From Salinisphaera sp040361255 (GTDB lineage Bacteria; Pseudomonadota; Gammaproteobacteria; Nevskiales; Salinisphaeraceae), in contig NZ_APNG01000005.1 of NCBI RefSeq assembly GCF_040361255.1, forward strand, positions 62,001-126,000: a DNA stretch of 64,000 nucleotides, given 5' to 3'. Below the pieces are notes generated by a model. That model did no database searches. It saw only the letters and a list, made by a program, of their open reading frames with translations, and was not told the DNA's origin. Positions 35,082-43,501 of the stretch are shown in pieces. Within the stretch, counting starts at the first letter, position 1; every line of letters starts with the position of its first letter. A program made the position numbers and the translations under genes.

Positions 35082-36215
35082 TCAGTGGGCGACCGTGCGA
35101 AACCAGAACAGGCCCGGCGCCAGTCCCAGGCCGGCGAAAACGCACACGGCCGTCTGCAATGACAGCTGGCTCATCAGCACCCCGAACAGGGGTGCGCCCG
35201 CGGTCTGGCCCACGGCGATCGTTAGAAATCCGATCATCAGGCCCGTGCCAGGGCGGTCGGGTAGCGTCGTGGTGCCCCAGACGAGATAGACGCCGGTGAG
35301 CATCACATAGGCCGCGCCGAACAACGCGCCGCCGATAAGCGTGAGCGTGGGTGTGGTGAACGCCAGCCCGGTCATGCCGATACTGGCCACGAGCGCTACG
35401 AGAAACAGTCGATGTACGGTATTGATGCCCAGGCGCGCGACCAGCCAGCCGGCCGCGGCACCCAGGATGCCGGCCGCGCCGATCGCTATCCAGAGCATGC
35501 CGGTAAGCCGGGTCGACCAGTCGAGCCGTGCCTGCGCGATCTCGCCGCCAAACGACCAGAGCGCGGTGCTGGCGGCGCCCATGAGAAACGACGCTGCGAC
35601 CAGGCGTAGCAGGTTGGCGTGCAACGGCGGCATACCCAGCCCTTCGATACGACCGTTTTTCGAGCCGCTGGCCGGCAAGGCCAGGTACGAGGCGACGCCC
35701 AGCGCGGCGGCCGTGGCAGCGAAAATCATGAAAACGAGGCGCCACTGCTCACCGAGCCCCAGCGCGAACGGCCCCGACAGCGCCACGCCCGCGCTGGTGC
35801 CGGCGTTGATGATGGTGTTGGTGAGATCGCGACGCGCCGGGGCCACCGCAAACGACACCGCGTCGGCCAATGGCGGCGAGGCCAGGCCGGTACTGGTGCC
35901 GGCAAGAATGACGAATACCGCCAGCCATCCCGGTGATGTACAAACCGCGATGCCAACCAGACCGGCCGTAGCCACGGCCGCCGCGGCGACCGCGACGACG
36001 CGCGCGCCGAAACGCTCCGAGCAGCGGGCCGAGACGATGATGGCGACACAGTAGGCAGCAAAGGCGCCGCCGGAGATGACGCCGGCCAGGGTGGGAGACA
36101 GCCCCAGGTCGCTACGGATCTGGGGCAGGAACAGGCCGAAGGCAAAGCGGGCAAAGCCGTAGCAGACCGCGATCAGCCCGAAGCCGGTCGCGCCGATACG
36201 AAGCGCGGGCGTCAT
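35082..36215 (-). CDS. Major facilitator superfamily transporter (YbfB-like)
   Basis: 377 residues from the ATG at 36215, which overlaps the upstream TetR stop as ATGA. Twelve hydrophobic segments are visible; GLIAVCYGFARFAFGLFLPQIRSDLGLSPTLAGVISGGAFAAYC is typical of the YbfB group of MFS carriers. Coupling to a TetR regulator with a perfect operator suggests an inducible efflux pump for a toxic or signalling small molecule. Confidence 0.88.
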   Translation of the reverse strand: MTPALRIGATGFGLIAVCYGFARFAFGLFLPQIRSDLGLSPTLAGVISGGAFAAYCVAIIVSARCSERFGARVVAVAAAAVATAGLVGIAVCTSPGWLAVFVILAGTSTGLASPPLADAVSFAVAPARRDLTNTIINAGTSAGVALSGPFALGLGEQWRLVFMIFAATAAALGVASYLALPASGSKNGRIEGLGMPPLHANLLRLVAASFLMGAASTALWSFGGEIAQARLDWSTRLTGMLWIAIGAAGILGAAAGWLVARLGINTVHRLFLVALVASIGMTGLAFTTPTLTLIGGALFGAAYVMLTGVYLVWGTTTLPDRPGTGLMIGFLTIAVGQTAGAPLFGVLMSQLSLQTAVCVFAGLGLAPGLFWFRTVAH

Positions 36216-36739
36216 GGCCGGGCCCGTGCGTTTACCAGCTGACAGGCACAGGTGCGTGCGGCTTCGATTACGGCCGCGCCACGGTAGGTGGCAGCGGTGG
36301 TTGCGCCTTCGAACAGGGCCAGAACCTGATCGGCCAGTTGTGAATCCGCCTGGCCGGTTTCGCGCACGACCAGATCGGCGATGCGCTCGGTCAACTGCTG
36401 ATGGTAGGCCGCGACCTCGGCGGCGATCTCCGGTATGTCGCCGCCGGTCTCGGCCTCGGCCCGGAAGAACAGGCAGCCGCGTATGCCTTCTGCGGCGAAC
36501 CACTCGGCGAGCGAGTCGAACAGCGCGGTGGTCGTGCTGAAGTCGGTATGTTCGAAGAAACGCCGGTGGCGTTCCGCCAGTACCCGCGCCATTAACGCAT
36601 TCTTGTTGCCCGCATGCTTGTAGACGGTTCGGCTCGAAAGCCGCGCTTCGCGAACGAGTTTGCCCATGCCGGTGGCATTGAAACCGTTGCGATCGAACAG
36701 GCGTTCTGCAGCCGCCAGCAGCTGTTGGTCAATATCCAT
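36212..36739 (-). CDS. TetR family repressor of the adjacent MFS pump
   Basis: 175 residues from the ATG at 36739; the frame upstream crosses the operator and is not coding. The DNA-binding domain is DIDQQLLAAAERLFDRNGFNATGMGKLVREARLSSRTVYKHAGNKNALMARVL. It is followed by a ligand domain with GCLFFRAEAETGG. A perfect palindrome eight bases upstream of the start is the likely operator, so the protein would repress its own operon until an inducer binds. Confidence 0.9.
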   Translation of the reverse strand: MDIDQQLLAAAERLFDRNGFNATGMGKLVREARLSSRTVYKHAGNKNALMARVLAERHRRFFEHTDFSTTTALFDSLAEWFAAEGIRGCLFFRAEAETGGDIPEIAAEVAAYHQQLTERIADLVVRETGQADSQLADQVLALFEGATTAATYRGAAVIEAARTCACQLVNARARP

Positions 36740-36746
36740 GCGCTCA

Positions 36747-36768
36747 ATGTAAAACGATCGTTTTACAT
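36747..36768. promoter_or_regulatory. Perfect 22-bp palindromic operator for the TetR/MFS operon
   Basis: The half site ATGTAAAACGA is followed directly by its exact complement, with no spacer. It ends eight bases before the TetR start codon, where it would occlude the promoter or ribosome site. This is one of the clearest operator-like sequences in the window; the binding protein is inferred from adjacency. Confidence 0.85.
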
Positions 36769-36812
36769 GCGTCAATCGGGTGGGCCGTCGCTGCGAGATC
36801 CGCTCCGGCGCG

Positions 36813-36868
36813 GGCCGCGGATGTCCAACCGACCGGAAGGCAACGCAGGTCGGTTGGGCCACCGCGGG
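36813..36868. repeat. Long imperfect hairpin upstream of the TetR operator
   Basis: CCAACCGACC (36825-36834) pairs perfectly with GGTCGGTTGG (36848-36857) around a 13-base loop. Outer CCGCGG words extend the symmetry. It lies in an otherwise gene-free stretch (36769-36970). There is no T-run, so it is not an obvious terminator. Confidence 0.6.
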
Positions 36869-36970
36869 CGCAGGCCGTAGCGGTCGCGAATGAAGGCTGA
36901 AAAAGCGGCAGGGGTGCGGGCGTGGCGTGCGTGGCCATTGCCCGGCCGGGCAGTGTGCGGGGCCGGCCCA

Positions 36971-37273
36971 GGGAAGCTCTGCACAACTGGTCGCGGTCGC
37001 GCCGCGTGCTTTGCGCGCGATTGACAGTCAAGTGAGCGCGTAGCGCGCCCAAGCCAATAACAAGTTGCACGGTAGCGAACACTGACGCCGATCAAGCGCG
37101 CGCAAAGCCGGCGGCCCCTATGGTGTTCGGCCTCACAGACGCCGCGGCTGCGTTGCCAGGCTTGACCTGCCAATGAGGCAGGCGCTGCGCTTGGACGCCT
37201 TGTCGCAACGCATGTGACCTCGAAAGTCTTTTCAGGGCGAACGCGACCCGCGAGAGGTGATGCAGAGCTTCCC
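36971..37273 (+). repeat. Repeat element with terminal inverted repeats, copy 2
   Basis: 303 bp bounded by GGGAAGCTCTGCA at the left and its exact complement at the right. It shares the conserved blocks listed for copy 1. The internal hairpin at the matching place is CCTGCC/GGCAGG (37166-37182), shorter by two pairs but still fully paired. The right end overlaps the first base of the rsmE stop codon on the minus strand, mirroring the situation of copy 1 at the pilU-like gene. Confidence 0.8.
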
Positions 37274-38016
37274 TAGCCAGCCAGATCGCCCCAAAGCGAC
37301 TGCAGCGCGGCAAGTGCCGCCATGCCCGCGGTTTCGGTACGCAGCACGCGCGGGCCCAGGGTGATGGGCTGCCAGCCGGCGGCAGTGGCGTTGTCGATCT
37401 CGGTGTCCGACAGGCCGGATTCCGGGCCGACGAGCAGGCTGATGTGCGTGGTCCGGGTCAGCGCGTTGAGGCCGCCGGTGGCACTCGGCGCCAGCATGAG
37501 CCGCAGATGATCGGTATCGCGATCGAGACAGTCGGACAGGGCGGTGGCCGCTTCGAGCGGCGGACACACCAGACGCCCGCTTTGTTGGGCCGCGGATTCG
37601 ACCACGGCCTGCCAGTGCGCCTGTTTCTTGGCCAGCCGCTCGCCTTCGAGCTTGACCTTGCCGCGTTCGGTGAACACCGGGCGGATGGCGGTTACGCCCA
37701 GCTCCACTGCCTTGGCCAGGGCGAAGTCCATGCGATCGCCGCGGGCGATCGCCTGATAGAGGGTGATCGACAGCGGCGATTCGCGTTCGGGCGAATGCCG
37801 GGCCTCGACCGCCAGCGTCATGCGCTTGCGCTCGGCTTTTACGATCCGGGCGTCGTATTCGTGGCCATCGCCATTGAATAGCGTGACCGGGGCATCGACG
37901 CCGAGCCGCAGCACGGTGGCCAGGTGATGGCGTTTGTCGTCACCCGGGTCGAGCGTCTCCCCCACGGCCAGCGGCGTGTCGACGAACACCCGCGGTACAT
38001 GACCACGCCGGCTCAT
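37273..38016 (-). CDS. rsmE: 16S rRNA (uracil1498-N3)-methyltransferase
   Basis: 247 residues. Typical segments: GDDKRHHLATVLRLGVDAPVTLFNGDGHEYDARI, YQAIARGDRMDFALAKAVELGVTAIRPVFTERGKVKL, the SPOUT knot LLVGPESGLSDTEIDNATAAGWQPITLGPRVLRTETA. It methylates U1498 of 16S rRNA. The start overlaps the argA stop as ATGA. The stop is shared with the end of the repeat element. Confidence 0.95.
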   Translation of the reverse strand: MSRRGHVPRVFVDTPLAVGETLDPGDDKRHHLATVLRLGVDAPVTLFNGDGHEYDARIVKAERKRMTLAVEARHSPERESPLSITLYQAIARGDRMDFALAKAVELGVTAIRPVFTERGKVKLEGERLAKKQAHWQAVVESAAQQSGRLVCPPLEAATALSDCLDRDTDHLRLMLAPSATGGLNALTRTTHISLLVGPESGLSDTEIDNATAAGWQPITLGPRVLRTETAGMAALAALQSLWGDLAG

Positions 38017-39383
38017 TTCAGGCGCTTGATCAGCACCGCGGAGTTGCGCTGATAGTTGTAGAGCGCGCGCTTGGCCAGGGGCAGGGCATCCAGATCGGCC
38101 GGGGCAAAGCCGTGTTCGACGAACCAGTGCGGTGTCTTGGTCGTGAGCACGAAAATGCGCGTCAGCCCGGATGCGCGTGCCCGGCGTTCGACTTCCACAA
38201 GCAGCCGTTCGGCCCGATCCTGGCCGCGATAATCCGGGTGTACGGCCACACAGGCCAATTCGCCCACGCCTTCGTCTGCATAGGGCATGAGCGAGCAGCA
38301 GGCAGTGATCAGGCCGTCGCGTTCGAGCACGATATAGCGCTCGATATCCAGCTCGATCTGCTCGCGCGAACGTGCCACCAGAATGCCCGCCTCGGCCAAC
38401 GGCTCGATAAGCGCCAGCACGCCGCCGAGGTCGTCAGCCGTGGCCGTGCGGGTGATGTCGTAGGTATCGGCTGCGATCATCGTGCCGGCGCCATCGCGCG
38501 AATACAGCTCGCGCAGCAGCGCACCGTCGGTATCGAAACTCACCAGATGCGCGCGCGCCACGCCGGCCTGGCAGGCGTTGATGGCCGCCTGCAGCCGAGC
38601 CCGGTCGGCATTTTGCAATGGGGCGGACTCGGCTGCGAGCAAGCGCCGTGCGGTGTAGGTGTCCAGCTCGGCCGGCGTATCCGCAAAGCGTTCGTGCAGC
38701 GCGGCTCCGGGATGCAGTACCACGAACTTGTCTGCCGACAACGAGGTAGCGGTGGCGGTGGCCACTTCCTCGGCATACAGATTGAAGATCTCGCCGGACG
38801 GCGAATAGCCCACACAGGACATCAGCACGATCGCGCCGCGCTCCAGATGCGCATTGATGCTGGCCACGTCGATACGCCGGACCTCGCCGGTATGGCCATG
38901 ATCGATACCGCCGGCGATGCCGACCGGACGCGCGGTCACGAGATTGCCGCTGGCGGTCACGATGCGTGCGCCGCCCATGGGCGTGCTTGCCAGGCTGGTG
39001 GATAGCAGTGCTTCGATATCCATCTGCAGGCTGCCGACCGCGCGTTTCACGCAGGCAAGTGCTGCACTGTCGGTTACCCGCACGCCGTCGACAAAATGGG
39101 TTTCGAGCCCCGCATCGGCCAGGGCGGCATCGATTTGCGGGCGCGCGCCGAACACGATCACCAGCCGTACGCCCAGGCTTGCCAGCAGGGCGATGTCGTA
39201 GATCAGATCGGTAAACGCAGGCGAGGCTGCGGCTTCGCCGGGCACATGGATCACGAAGGTACGCCCGCGATGGGCATGCACATAGGGCGCGCTCGCGCGC
39301 AGCGAGGCGACCATGTCGGCGTGGCGCGGTTCGTCGTCGCGCGCGGGCGCGTGTGGCTTCGAGGCAGTGTGCGGCGTGTTCAT
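38013..39383 (-). CDS. argA: N-acetylglutamate synthase (amino-acid kinase domain plus GNAT)
   Basis: 456 residues. The N-terminal amino-acid-kinase-like domain (TFVIHVPGEAAASPAFTDLIYDIALLASLGVRLVIVFGARPQID) binds arginine for feedback control; the C-terminal GNAT domain (ELACVAVHPDYRGQDRAERLLVEVERRARASGLTRIFVLTTKTPHWFVEHGF) carries out acetyl transfer. This is the first step of arginine synthesis. It sits 24 bases from argE on the same strand, so the two form an arginine unit with rsmE. Confidence 0.95.
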   Translation of the reverse strand: MNTPHTASKPHAPARDDEPRHADMVASLRASAPYVHAHRGRTFVIHVPGEAAASPAFTDLIYDIALLASLGVRLVIVFGARPQIDAALADAGLETHFVDGVRVTDSAALACVKRAVGSLQMDIEALLSTSLASTPMGGARIVTASGNLVTARPVGIAGGIDHGHTGEVRRIDVASINAHLERGAIVLMSCVGYSPSGEIFNLYAEEVATATATSLSADKFVVLHPGAALHERFADTPAELDTYTARRLLAAESAPLQNADRARLQAAINACQAGVARAHLVSFDTDGALLRELYSRDGAGTMIAADTYDITRTATADDLGGVLALIEPLAEAGILVARSREQIELDIERYIVLERDGLITACCSLMPYADEGVGELACVAVHPDYRGQDRAERLLVEVERRARASGLTRIFVLTTKTPHWFVEHGFAPADLDALPLAKRALYNYQRNSAVLIKRLK

Positions 39384-39407
39384 CCGCGTATTATGCGGAT
39401 GTCGCGG

Positions 39408-40583
39408 CTAGCGGGCGAGGCAGAAGCGCTCGATGAGCCCGTGCAGGATGCGTTGCATCGGCGCGACGCGTTCCAGGGCCAGATATTCGTTGGGCTGATG
39501 CGCCTGGGCGATATCGCCCGGGCCCAGCACCACGCTGTCCATGCCCATGGCGTTGTAGAACGAGCCTTCGGTGCCGAAATCGACGGCCGCTGCGCCGTGG
39601 CCGGACAACTCCTCGCAGGCGCTGACGATCGGCGAATCGCCCGCCGTTTCGAAGGCCGGTGTGCCGGTGAACAGCTCGCGGAATGTCACCCGACAATCGC
39701 TGTCCGCGAGCGCGGCCGCAACGCGCTCGCGTAGCTCGGTGCGCAGCTGCTCGGCGGTCATGCCGGGCAGAAACCGCAGATCGATATCCAGCCGACAGCG
39801 CGCGGGGATACGGTTGGCGTTGTCGCCGCCGGAAATCGCGCCCAGGTTGAGCGTGGCATGGGGTACGGGAAAACCGGCGATACGCTGGCGCTCGGTCAGT
39901 TCATCGCGCAGTTCGCGAATGGCGCTCAGCGCGCGATACATGCCCTCGATGGCGTTCGCGCCCAGGGCCGGGTTGCTTGAATGCCCGGAAGCGCCGTGAA
40001 CCTCCAGCGTTTCCATGAAAATGCCCTTGTGCTGGCGAATAGGCACCAGATTGGTCGGTTCGCCGATCACGCAGTAGCGCCCCGGGCGCTGCCCGTGTTC
40101 ACGGTGGGCATCGAGCAGGGTACGGGCGCCGTCCATGCCGCATTCCTCGTCGGCCGATACCAGCAGGCTGACGGGCGCGGCGAGATCGCGCGCCGCGTAT
40201 TCGCTGGCCACGGCCGCAGCGATCGCGATGAAACCCTTCATGTCGCAACTGCCCAGACCGTAGAGCTTGCCGTCGCGTTCGGTGAGGCTAAAGGGATCGG
40301 TTTCCCAGCCGTTATCGTCGAAAGGCACGGTATCGATATGACCTGCGAACACCAGCCCGTTTTCGCTGGCCTGCTCGGCCGGGCCCAGGCGCGCGATCAG
40401 GTTGACCTTGTCGTCGCGCTCGGGCATCGGCATTACACGGCAATCGAAACCGGCCTGTTCGAGTCGATCGGCGAGCTCCTCGACGGCGACACGGTTGCCG
40501 CAGTCCCATGCCGGATCGCCGCTACTGATGGTGCGATGACGGATCAGGGTTTCGAGGGTGTCTTGCCAGTCCAGTGTTGTCAT
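39408..40583 (-). CDS. argE: Acetylornithine deacetylase
   Basis: 391 residues from MTTLDWQDTLE; an in-frame ATG 18 codons upstream has no support. M20 peptidase landmarks: FAGHIDTVPFDDNGWETDPF, LYGLGSCDMKGF with metal-binding Asp, SADEECGMDGA with the catalytic Glu, and GEPTNLVPIRQHKG. It removes acetate from N-acetylornithine. Presence of both argA and argE indicates the linear arginine route and not the cyclic argJ route. Confidence 0.93.
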   Translation of the reverse strand: MTTLDWQDTLETLIRHRTISSGDPAWDCGNRVAVEELADRLEQAGFDCRVMPMPERDDKVNLIARLGPAEQASENGLVFAGHIDTVPFDDNGWETDPFSLTERDGKLYGLGSCDMKGFIAIAAAVASEYAARDLAAPVSLLVSADEECGMDGARTLLDAHREHGQRPGRYCVIGEPTNLVPIRQHKGIFMETLEVHGASGHSSNPALGANAIEGMYRALSAIRELRDELTERQRIAGFPVPHATLNLGAISGGDNANRIPARCRLDIDLRFLPGMTAEQLRTELRERVAAALADSDCRVTFRELFTGTPAFETAGDSPIVSACEELSGHGAAAVDFGTEGSFYNAMGMDSVVLGPGDIAQAHQPNEYLALERVAPMQRILHGLIERFCLAR

Positions 40584-40712
40584 ATGCGATAGCGAGCGTC
40601 GAGGTCGGCCCGGCTTGCCGGGTATCGGAATAGCCATGATATACCGGGTGCCAAAACCCGATCATGGTCAGCCGCGTAAAACACGTTGGCGCCCCGGATG
40701 AGGAACAGGTAT

Positions 40713-41084
40713 ATGAACAAGCCGATGCGATTTTCGAAAATAACTGCGCTGGCGTTAACGCTGGCCGCCAGTGTGGCCGCGACCGGCGCGGTCTTTGCCG
40801 CCGAGCAGAAAATCTTTATCGATCCGGAAACCGGTGAAATCGTCGCGCCCCCGGCAGAGAAGGCCGAAGGCACGAACCCGGGTGAGGCCGGCCAGAAGGC
40901 AAGTATCGCGGCGCCGAAAGCCTGGAAGAACAGCGAAGGCGCGCAAATGCTCACACCCAGCTTCGAATCCGCGCCGATGACGCGCGCGGTGCGCTGCCCC
41001 GATGGCAGCCTGCATATGGGTCATGTCGACCACGACGAGGCCAGCGACGACACGGGGGCCCTATGCGCGGCGCACAATCGTTAG
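40713..41084 (+). CDS. Small secreted protein, first gene of the JDVT-CTERM module
   Basis: 123 residues from the ATG at 40713, preceded by GAGGAACAGG. A signal peptide ends near AVFAAEQ. The mature part starts KIFIDPETGEIVAPP, a pattern I associate with small post-PEP-CTERM-1-like proteins encoded beside sorting systems, and ends RCPDGSLHMGHVDHDE then ALCAAHNR with two cysteines. Its last 22 bases overlap the metalloprotease gene, so the two are coupled. It may be a partner, chaperone or inhibitor of that protease; none of this is proven. Confidence 0.7.
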   Translation: MNKPMRFSKITALALTLAASVAATGAVFAAEQKIFIDPETGEIVAPPAEKAEGTNPGEAGQKASIAAPKAWKNSEGAQMLTPSFESAPMTRAVRCPDGSLHMGHVDHDEASDDTGALCAAHNR

Positions 41085-42319
41085 TCGGTATGGCGAGCAT
41101 CAGCCTCGCGCTGTTGTTCGGTACAGCTCAGGCCGCGGATATGGTGCTCGTGGTCAGCGATGACGCCGACAGCGGGTTCAATGATCCCACCCCGGTCGCT
41201 CCGGAAGGCGGCAACACCGGGCTGACGCTGGGCGCTCAGCGACGGATCGCTTTCGAGTACGCGGCTGATATTCTCGGCAGTCGTATCGACAGCAGCGTGC
41301 CGATTCGCATCGTCGCGGGCTTTAACGCCGCGCTGACCTGCGAGCGCAACAGCGCGACCCTGGGCGCGGCCGGGCCAATCAGCTATGTCGCCAATTTCAC
41401 CCAGGCCTCGCGCGCTCGGCGCGATGTGTTCTATCCGCTGCCGCTGGCCAATGCCCTGCTCGGTGCGCGTGTGGCCGATACCGACAACGATATTCGGGCA
41501 ACCTTCAATCCCAATCTCGACGAGGGCACCGATTGTCTGGGCGGGACGCGCTGGTATTACGGCACCGACGGCGCCACGCCGGCCGGCCGTCCGAGTTTCG
41601 TGAGTACCGTCGAGCACGAACTCACCCATGGCGTGGGGTTCGTATCGCTGGTGGCACTGACCGACAGCGCCGAATCGCAAGCCGGCCAGTTTCCGCAGGT
41701 TAGCGGTGGCACCGCCAGGTTTCCGGATATCTACAGCAGCCTGATCCAGGATCTGTCCTTTGCCGGCGATCCACTGTGGACCGAGCTGAACGACGAACAG
41801 CGCGCCGAATCGCTGACCAACGGCCCGAACGTGGTCTGGAGCGATATCAATACCGGTAGCCGCGCCGCCAGCATTCTCACCGATGGCCTCAACGAAGGCC
41901 GGGTAATGCTCTATGCACCGTCGACGGTGAGACCCGGCAGTTCGATCTCGCATTGGGATATATCGCTCGATCCGGACCAGATCATGGAACCCTTTGCCAC
42001 CGGTAACGACGATGTCGCCAATGGCATCGGTCTGACCACCTGCGTGCTGGAGGATATCGGCTGGACGCTGGCCAACGGCGCGCGTTGCCCCGACGAGGCC
42101 GATCAGGCCATCGCCGATCCGCAAGAGCCCACCGAGGAAGCGCCGAGCGAGCCGGTCAGCGAGCCGGCCGGCGGCGGTTCCGCGAGTTCGGGCGGTGGCG
42201 ATGATGGTGGTAGCGGTGGCGGCTGTACATTGACGGGCGAAGGTCGTTTCGACCCGCTCTGGGCCTTGCTGCTCGCGATGGGCGCGTTCGGGGTGTGTCG
42301 CCGTCGTCGGCTCGTCTGA
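41063..42319 (+). CDS. Secreted HExxH metalloprotease with a JDVT-CTERM-like sorting tail
   Basis: 418 residues. A signal peptide ends TAQA at about residue 24. The zinc motif is VEHELTHGVGF with His185, Glu186 and His189, resembling metzincins but without the full third-ligand pattern. Residues 345-387 are a Pro/Glu then Gly/Ser linker. The C-terminus is a sorting signal: Cys388 in GGGCTLTGEGRFDP, a hydrophobic segment, then Arg-Arg-Arg-Arg. This matches the JDVT-CTERM type. The next gene encodes a CPBP protease of the kind that processes such tails. The product is probably cut, moved to the outer membrane and displayed at the surface. Confidence 0.85.
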   Translation: MRGAQSLVGMASISLALLFGTAQAADMVLVVSDDADSGFNDPTPVAPEGGNTGLTLGAQRRIAFEYAADILGSRIDSSVPIRIVAGFNAALTCERNSATLGAAGPISYVANFTQASRARRDVFYPLPLANALLGARVADTDNDIRATFNPNLDEGTDCLGGTRWYYGTDGATPAGRPSFVSTVEHELTHGVGFVSLVALTDSAESQAGQFPQVSGGTARFPDIYSSLIQDLSFAGDPLWTELNDEQRAESLTNGPNVVWSDINTGSRAASILTDGLNEGRVMLYAPSTVRPGSSISHWDISLDPDQIMEPFATGNDDVANGIGLTTCVLEDIGWTLANGARCPDEADQAIADPQEPTEEAPSEPVSEPAGGGSASSGGGDDGGSGGGCTLTGEGRFDPLWALLLAMGAFGVCRRRRLV

Positions 42320-42350
42320 GCCGGCAACGCGATCGCCCGGGCGCGACCCG

Positions 42351-42758
42351 GTGTATGCGGCGGCGCTTGTCGCCGTCGTGCCCGCGCTCTGGCTGATCAC
42401 GCTGGTGACGCCCGCGCAATTCGCGTTGCGCTGGCCGGGCACCCAGGTTTTTGTCATGGCCGTACTGGTACTGCCTTGGCTCGAAGAGATCGTGTTCCGG
42501 CTGGGTGTGCACGATTGGCTGCGTACGCGTAGCCGCGCCCGTTGGGGGGCGCTGAGCGCGGCCAACCTGCTGACTGCCGCGCTGTTTGCTGGCGCGCATC
42601 TGCTCGCCCATCCGCCAGCCTGGGCGCTGGCCACCTTTTGTCCTGCCCTTGTGTTCGGCGTGCTCTGGGAACGCCATGCGCGGCTGTGGTCGCCGGTGAG
42701 CGTGCACGCCTTTTATAACCTCGTCTATTTCTGCTGCCTGGGGCTGCATAGCGCCTGA
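42351..42758 (+). CDS. CPBP/CAAX-type glutamic intramembrane protease, MrtJ-like
   Basis: 135 residues from a GTG at 42351; no ATG is available in frame and the start is uncertain. Four hydrophobic segments carry the family motifs: LPWLEEIVFRLG (Glu45, Glu46, Arg50), LFAGAHLLAH (His83) and SVHAFYNLVYF (His119, Asn123). The compact size and its position 31 bases after a protein with a JDVT-CTERM-like tail fit the dedicated JDVT-CTERM protease MrtJ. It would cut the tail near the conserved cysteine in the inner membrane. Confidence 0.85.
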   Translation: MYAAALVAVVPALWLITLVTPAQFALRWPGTQVFVMAVLVLPWLEEIVFRLGVHDWLRTRSRARWGALSAANLLTAALFAGAHLLAHPPAWALATFCPALVFGVLWERHARLWSPVSVHAFYNLVYFCCLGLHSA

Positions 42759-42876
42759 CCGCTTAAGGCGCGCGACCCAGGCGTTAACCCGCCAAGCACA
42801 CTCGCGCAGGCGCGCTTGTGCGCTGGGTCAATACGCGGCTTTGCTACCATGGCGTATTGCAAACGAGTTGCGCGAT

Positions 42877-43434
42877 ATGAGCCAAGGCACGAGTCAGAAC
42901 AGTATCTTCGACGCCCTGCAGGTGGGCCTGACCCAGGCCGAATCGGTACAGACGCCCGGTGAGGTGCACGGCACGCTCACCGGCATGTTATGTATCGATA
43001 ACGAAATCAGCGCCACGCGCGCGGTCGAGGACGTCAAGAACGACAAGATCGAAGGCGCGCTCGCCGCGCTGCGCGAAATGACGCTGGAAGGTCTGTTCGA
43101 TCCCGATCTGAGTTTCACGCCCTTATTGCCGGGCGACGATGTCGATCTCGAGCGCCGCGTGCAGGCGTTGGCGCGCTGGTGTGCCGGCTTTCTCTATGGC
43201 CTGAGCGCGGACGGCAGTTTCGAGATCAACAGCCTCTCGGGCGAGGTGCGTGAGGTGGTCAACGACCTCACCGAACTTTCGCGTGCGGGGCTGACCGCCG
43301 AAGATGCCGACCACGAATCCGCCGAGGCGGACTACGCCGAGCTGGTGGAATACGTGCGGGTGGGCGTGCAGATGGTATTTCTCGAACTTCAGCCCAAGCG
43401 CGAAGGCCCCACGCGGCGCGAATCGCTGCATTAA
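42877..43434 (+). CDS. ygfB: UPF0149 family protein YgfB
   Basis: 185 residues from MSQGTSQNS. The segments PGEVHGTLTGMLCID, DPDLSFTPLLPGDDVDLERRVQALARWCAGFLYGLSADG and ADYAELVEYVRVGVQMVFLEL are typical of YgfB. In E. coli and Pseudomonas the gene precedes pepP and ubiH, as here. In Pseudomonas YgfB has been linked to control of beta-lactam resistance. zapA and 6S RNA, which lie upstream of it in enterobacteria, are not present here. Confidence 0.93.
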   Translation: MSQGTSQNSIFDALQVGLTQAESVQTPGEVHGTLTGMLCIDNEISATRAVEDVKNDKIEGALAALREMTLEGLFDPDLSFTPLLPGDDVDLERRVQALARWCAGFLYGLSADGSFEINSLSGEVREVVNDLTELSRAGLTAEDADHESAEADYAELVEYVRVGVQMVFLELQPKREGPTRRESLH

Positions 43435-43501
43435 GGGTGCGCGGGTAAGCGCAGCGCCCGGGCCAGGCTGTTTTCGTGACAAGGCTTTGATGAGGGACCG
43501 G

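Noticed and set aside
36971..37313. Peptides shared between open frames inside the two repeat copies (QGVQAQRLP and neighbours)
   Set aside because: Similarity follows from DNA identity of the repeats; frames lack ribosome sites and are not preserved across insertions.
41081..42634. A 517-codon minus-strand open frame opposite the metalloprotease
   Set aside because: The plus strand has a signal peptide, zinc motif and sorting tail; the antisense frame has none and spans two genes.
42759..42876. 6S RNA or zapA upstream of ygfB
   Set aside because: Only 118 bases are present between the CPBP gene and ygfB, with no 6S-like long hairpin.
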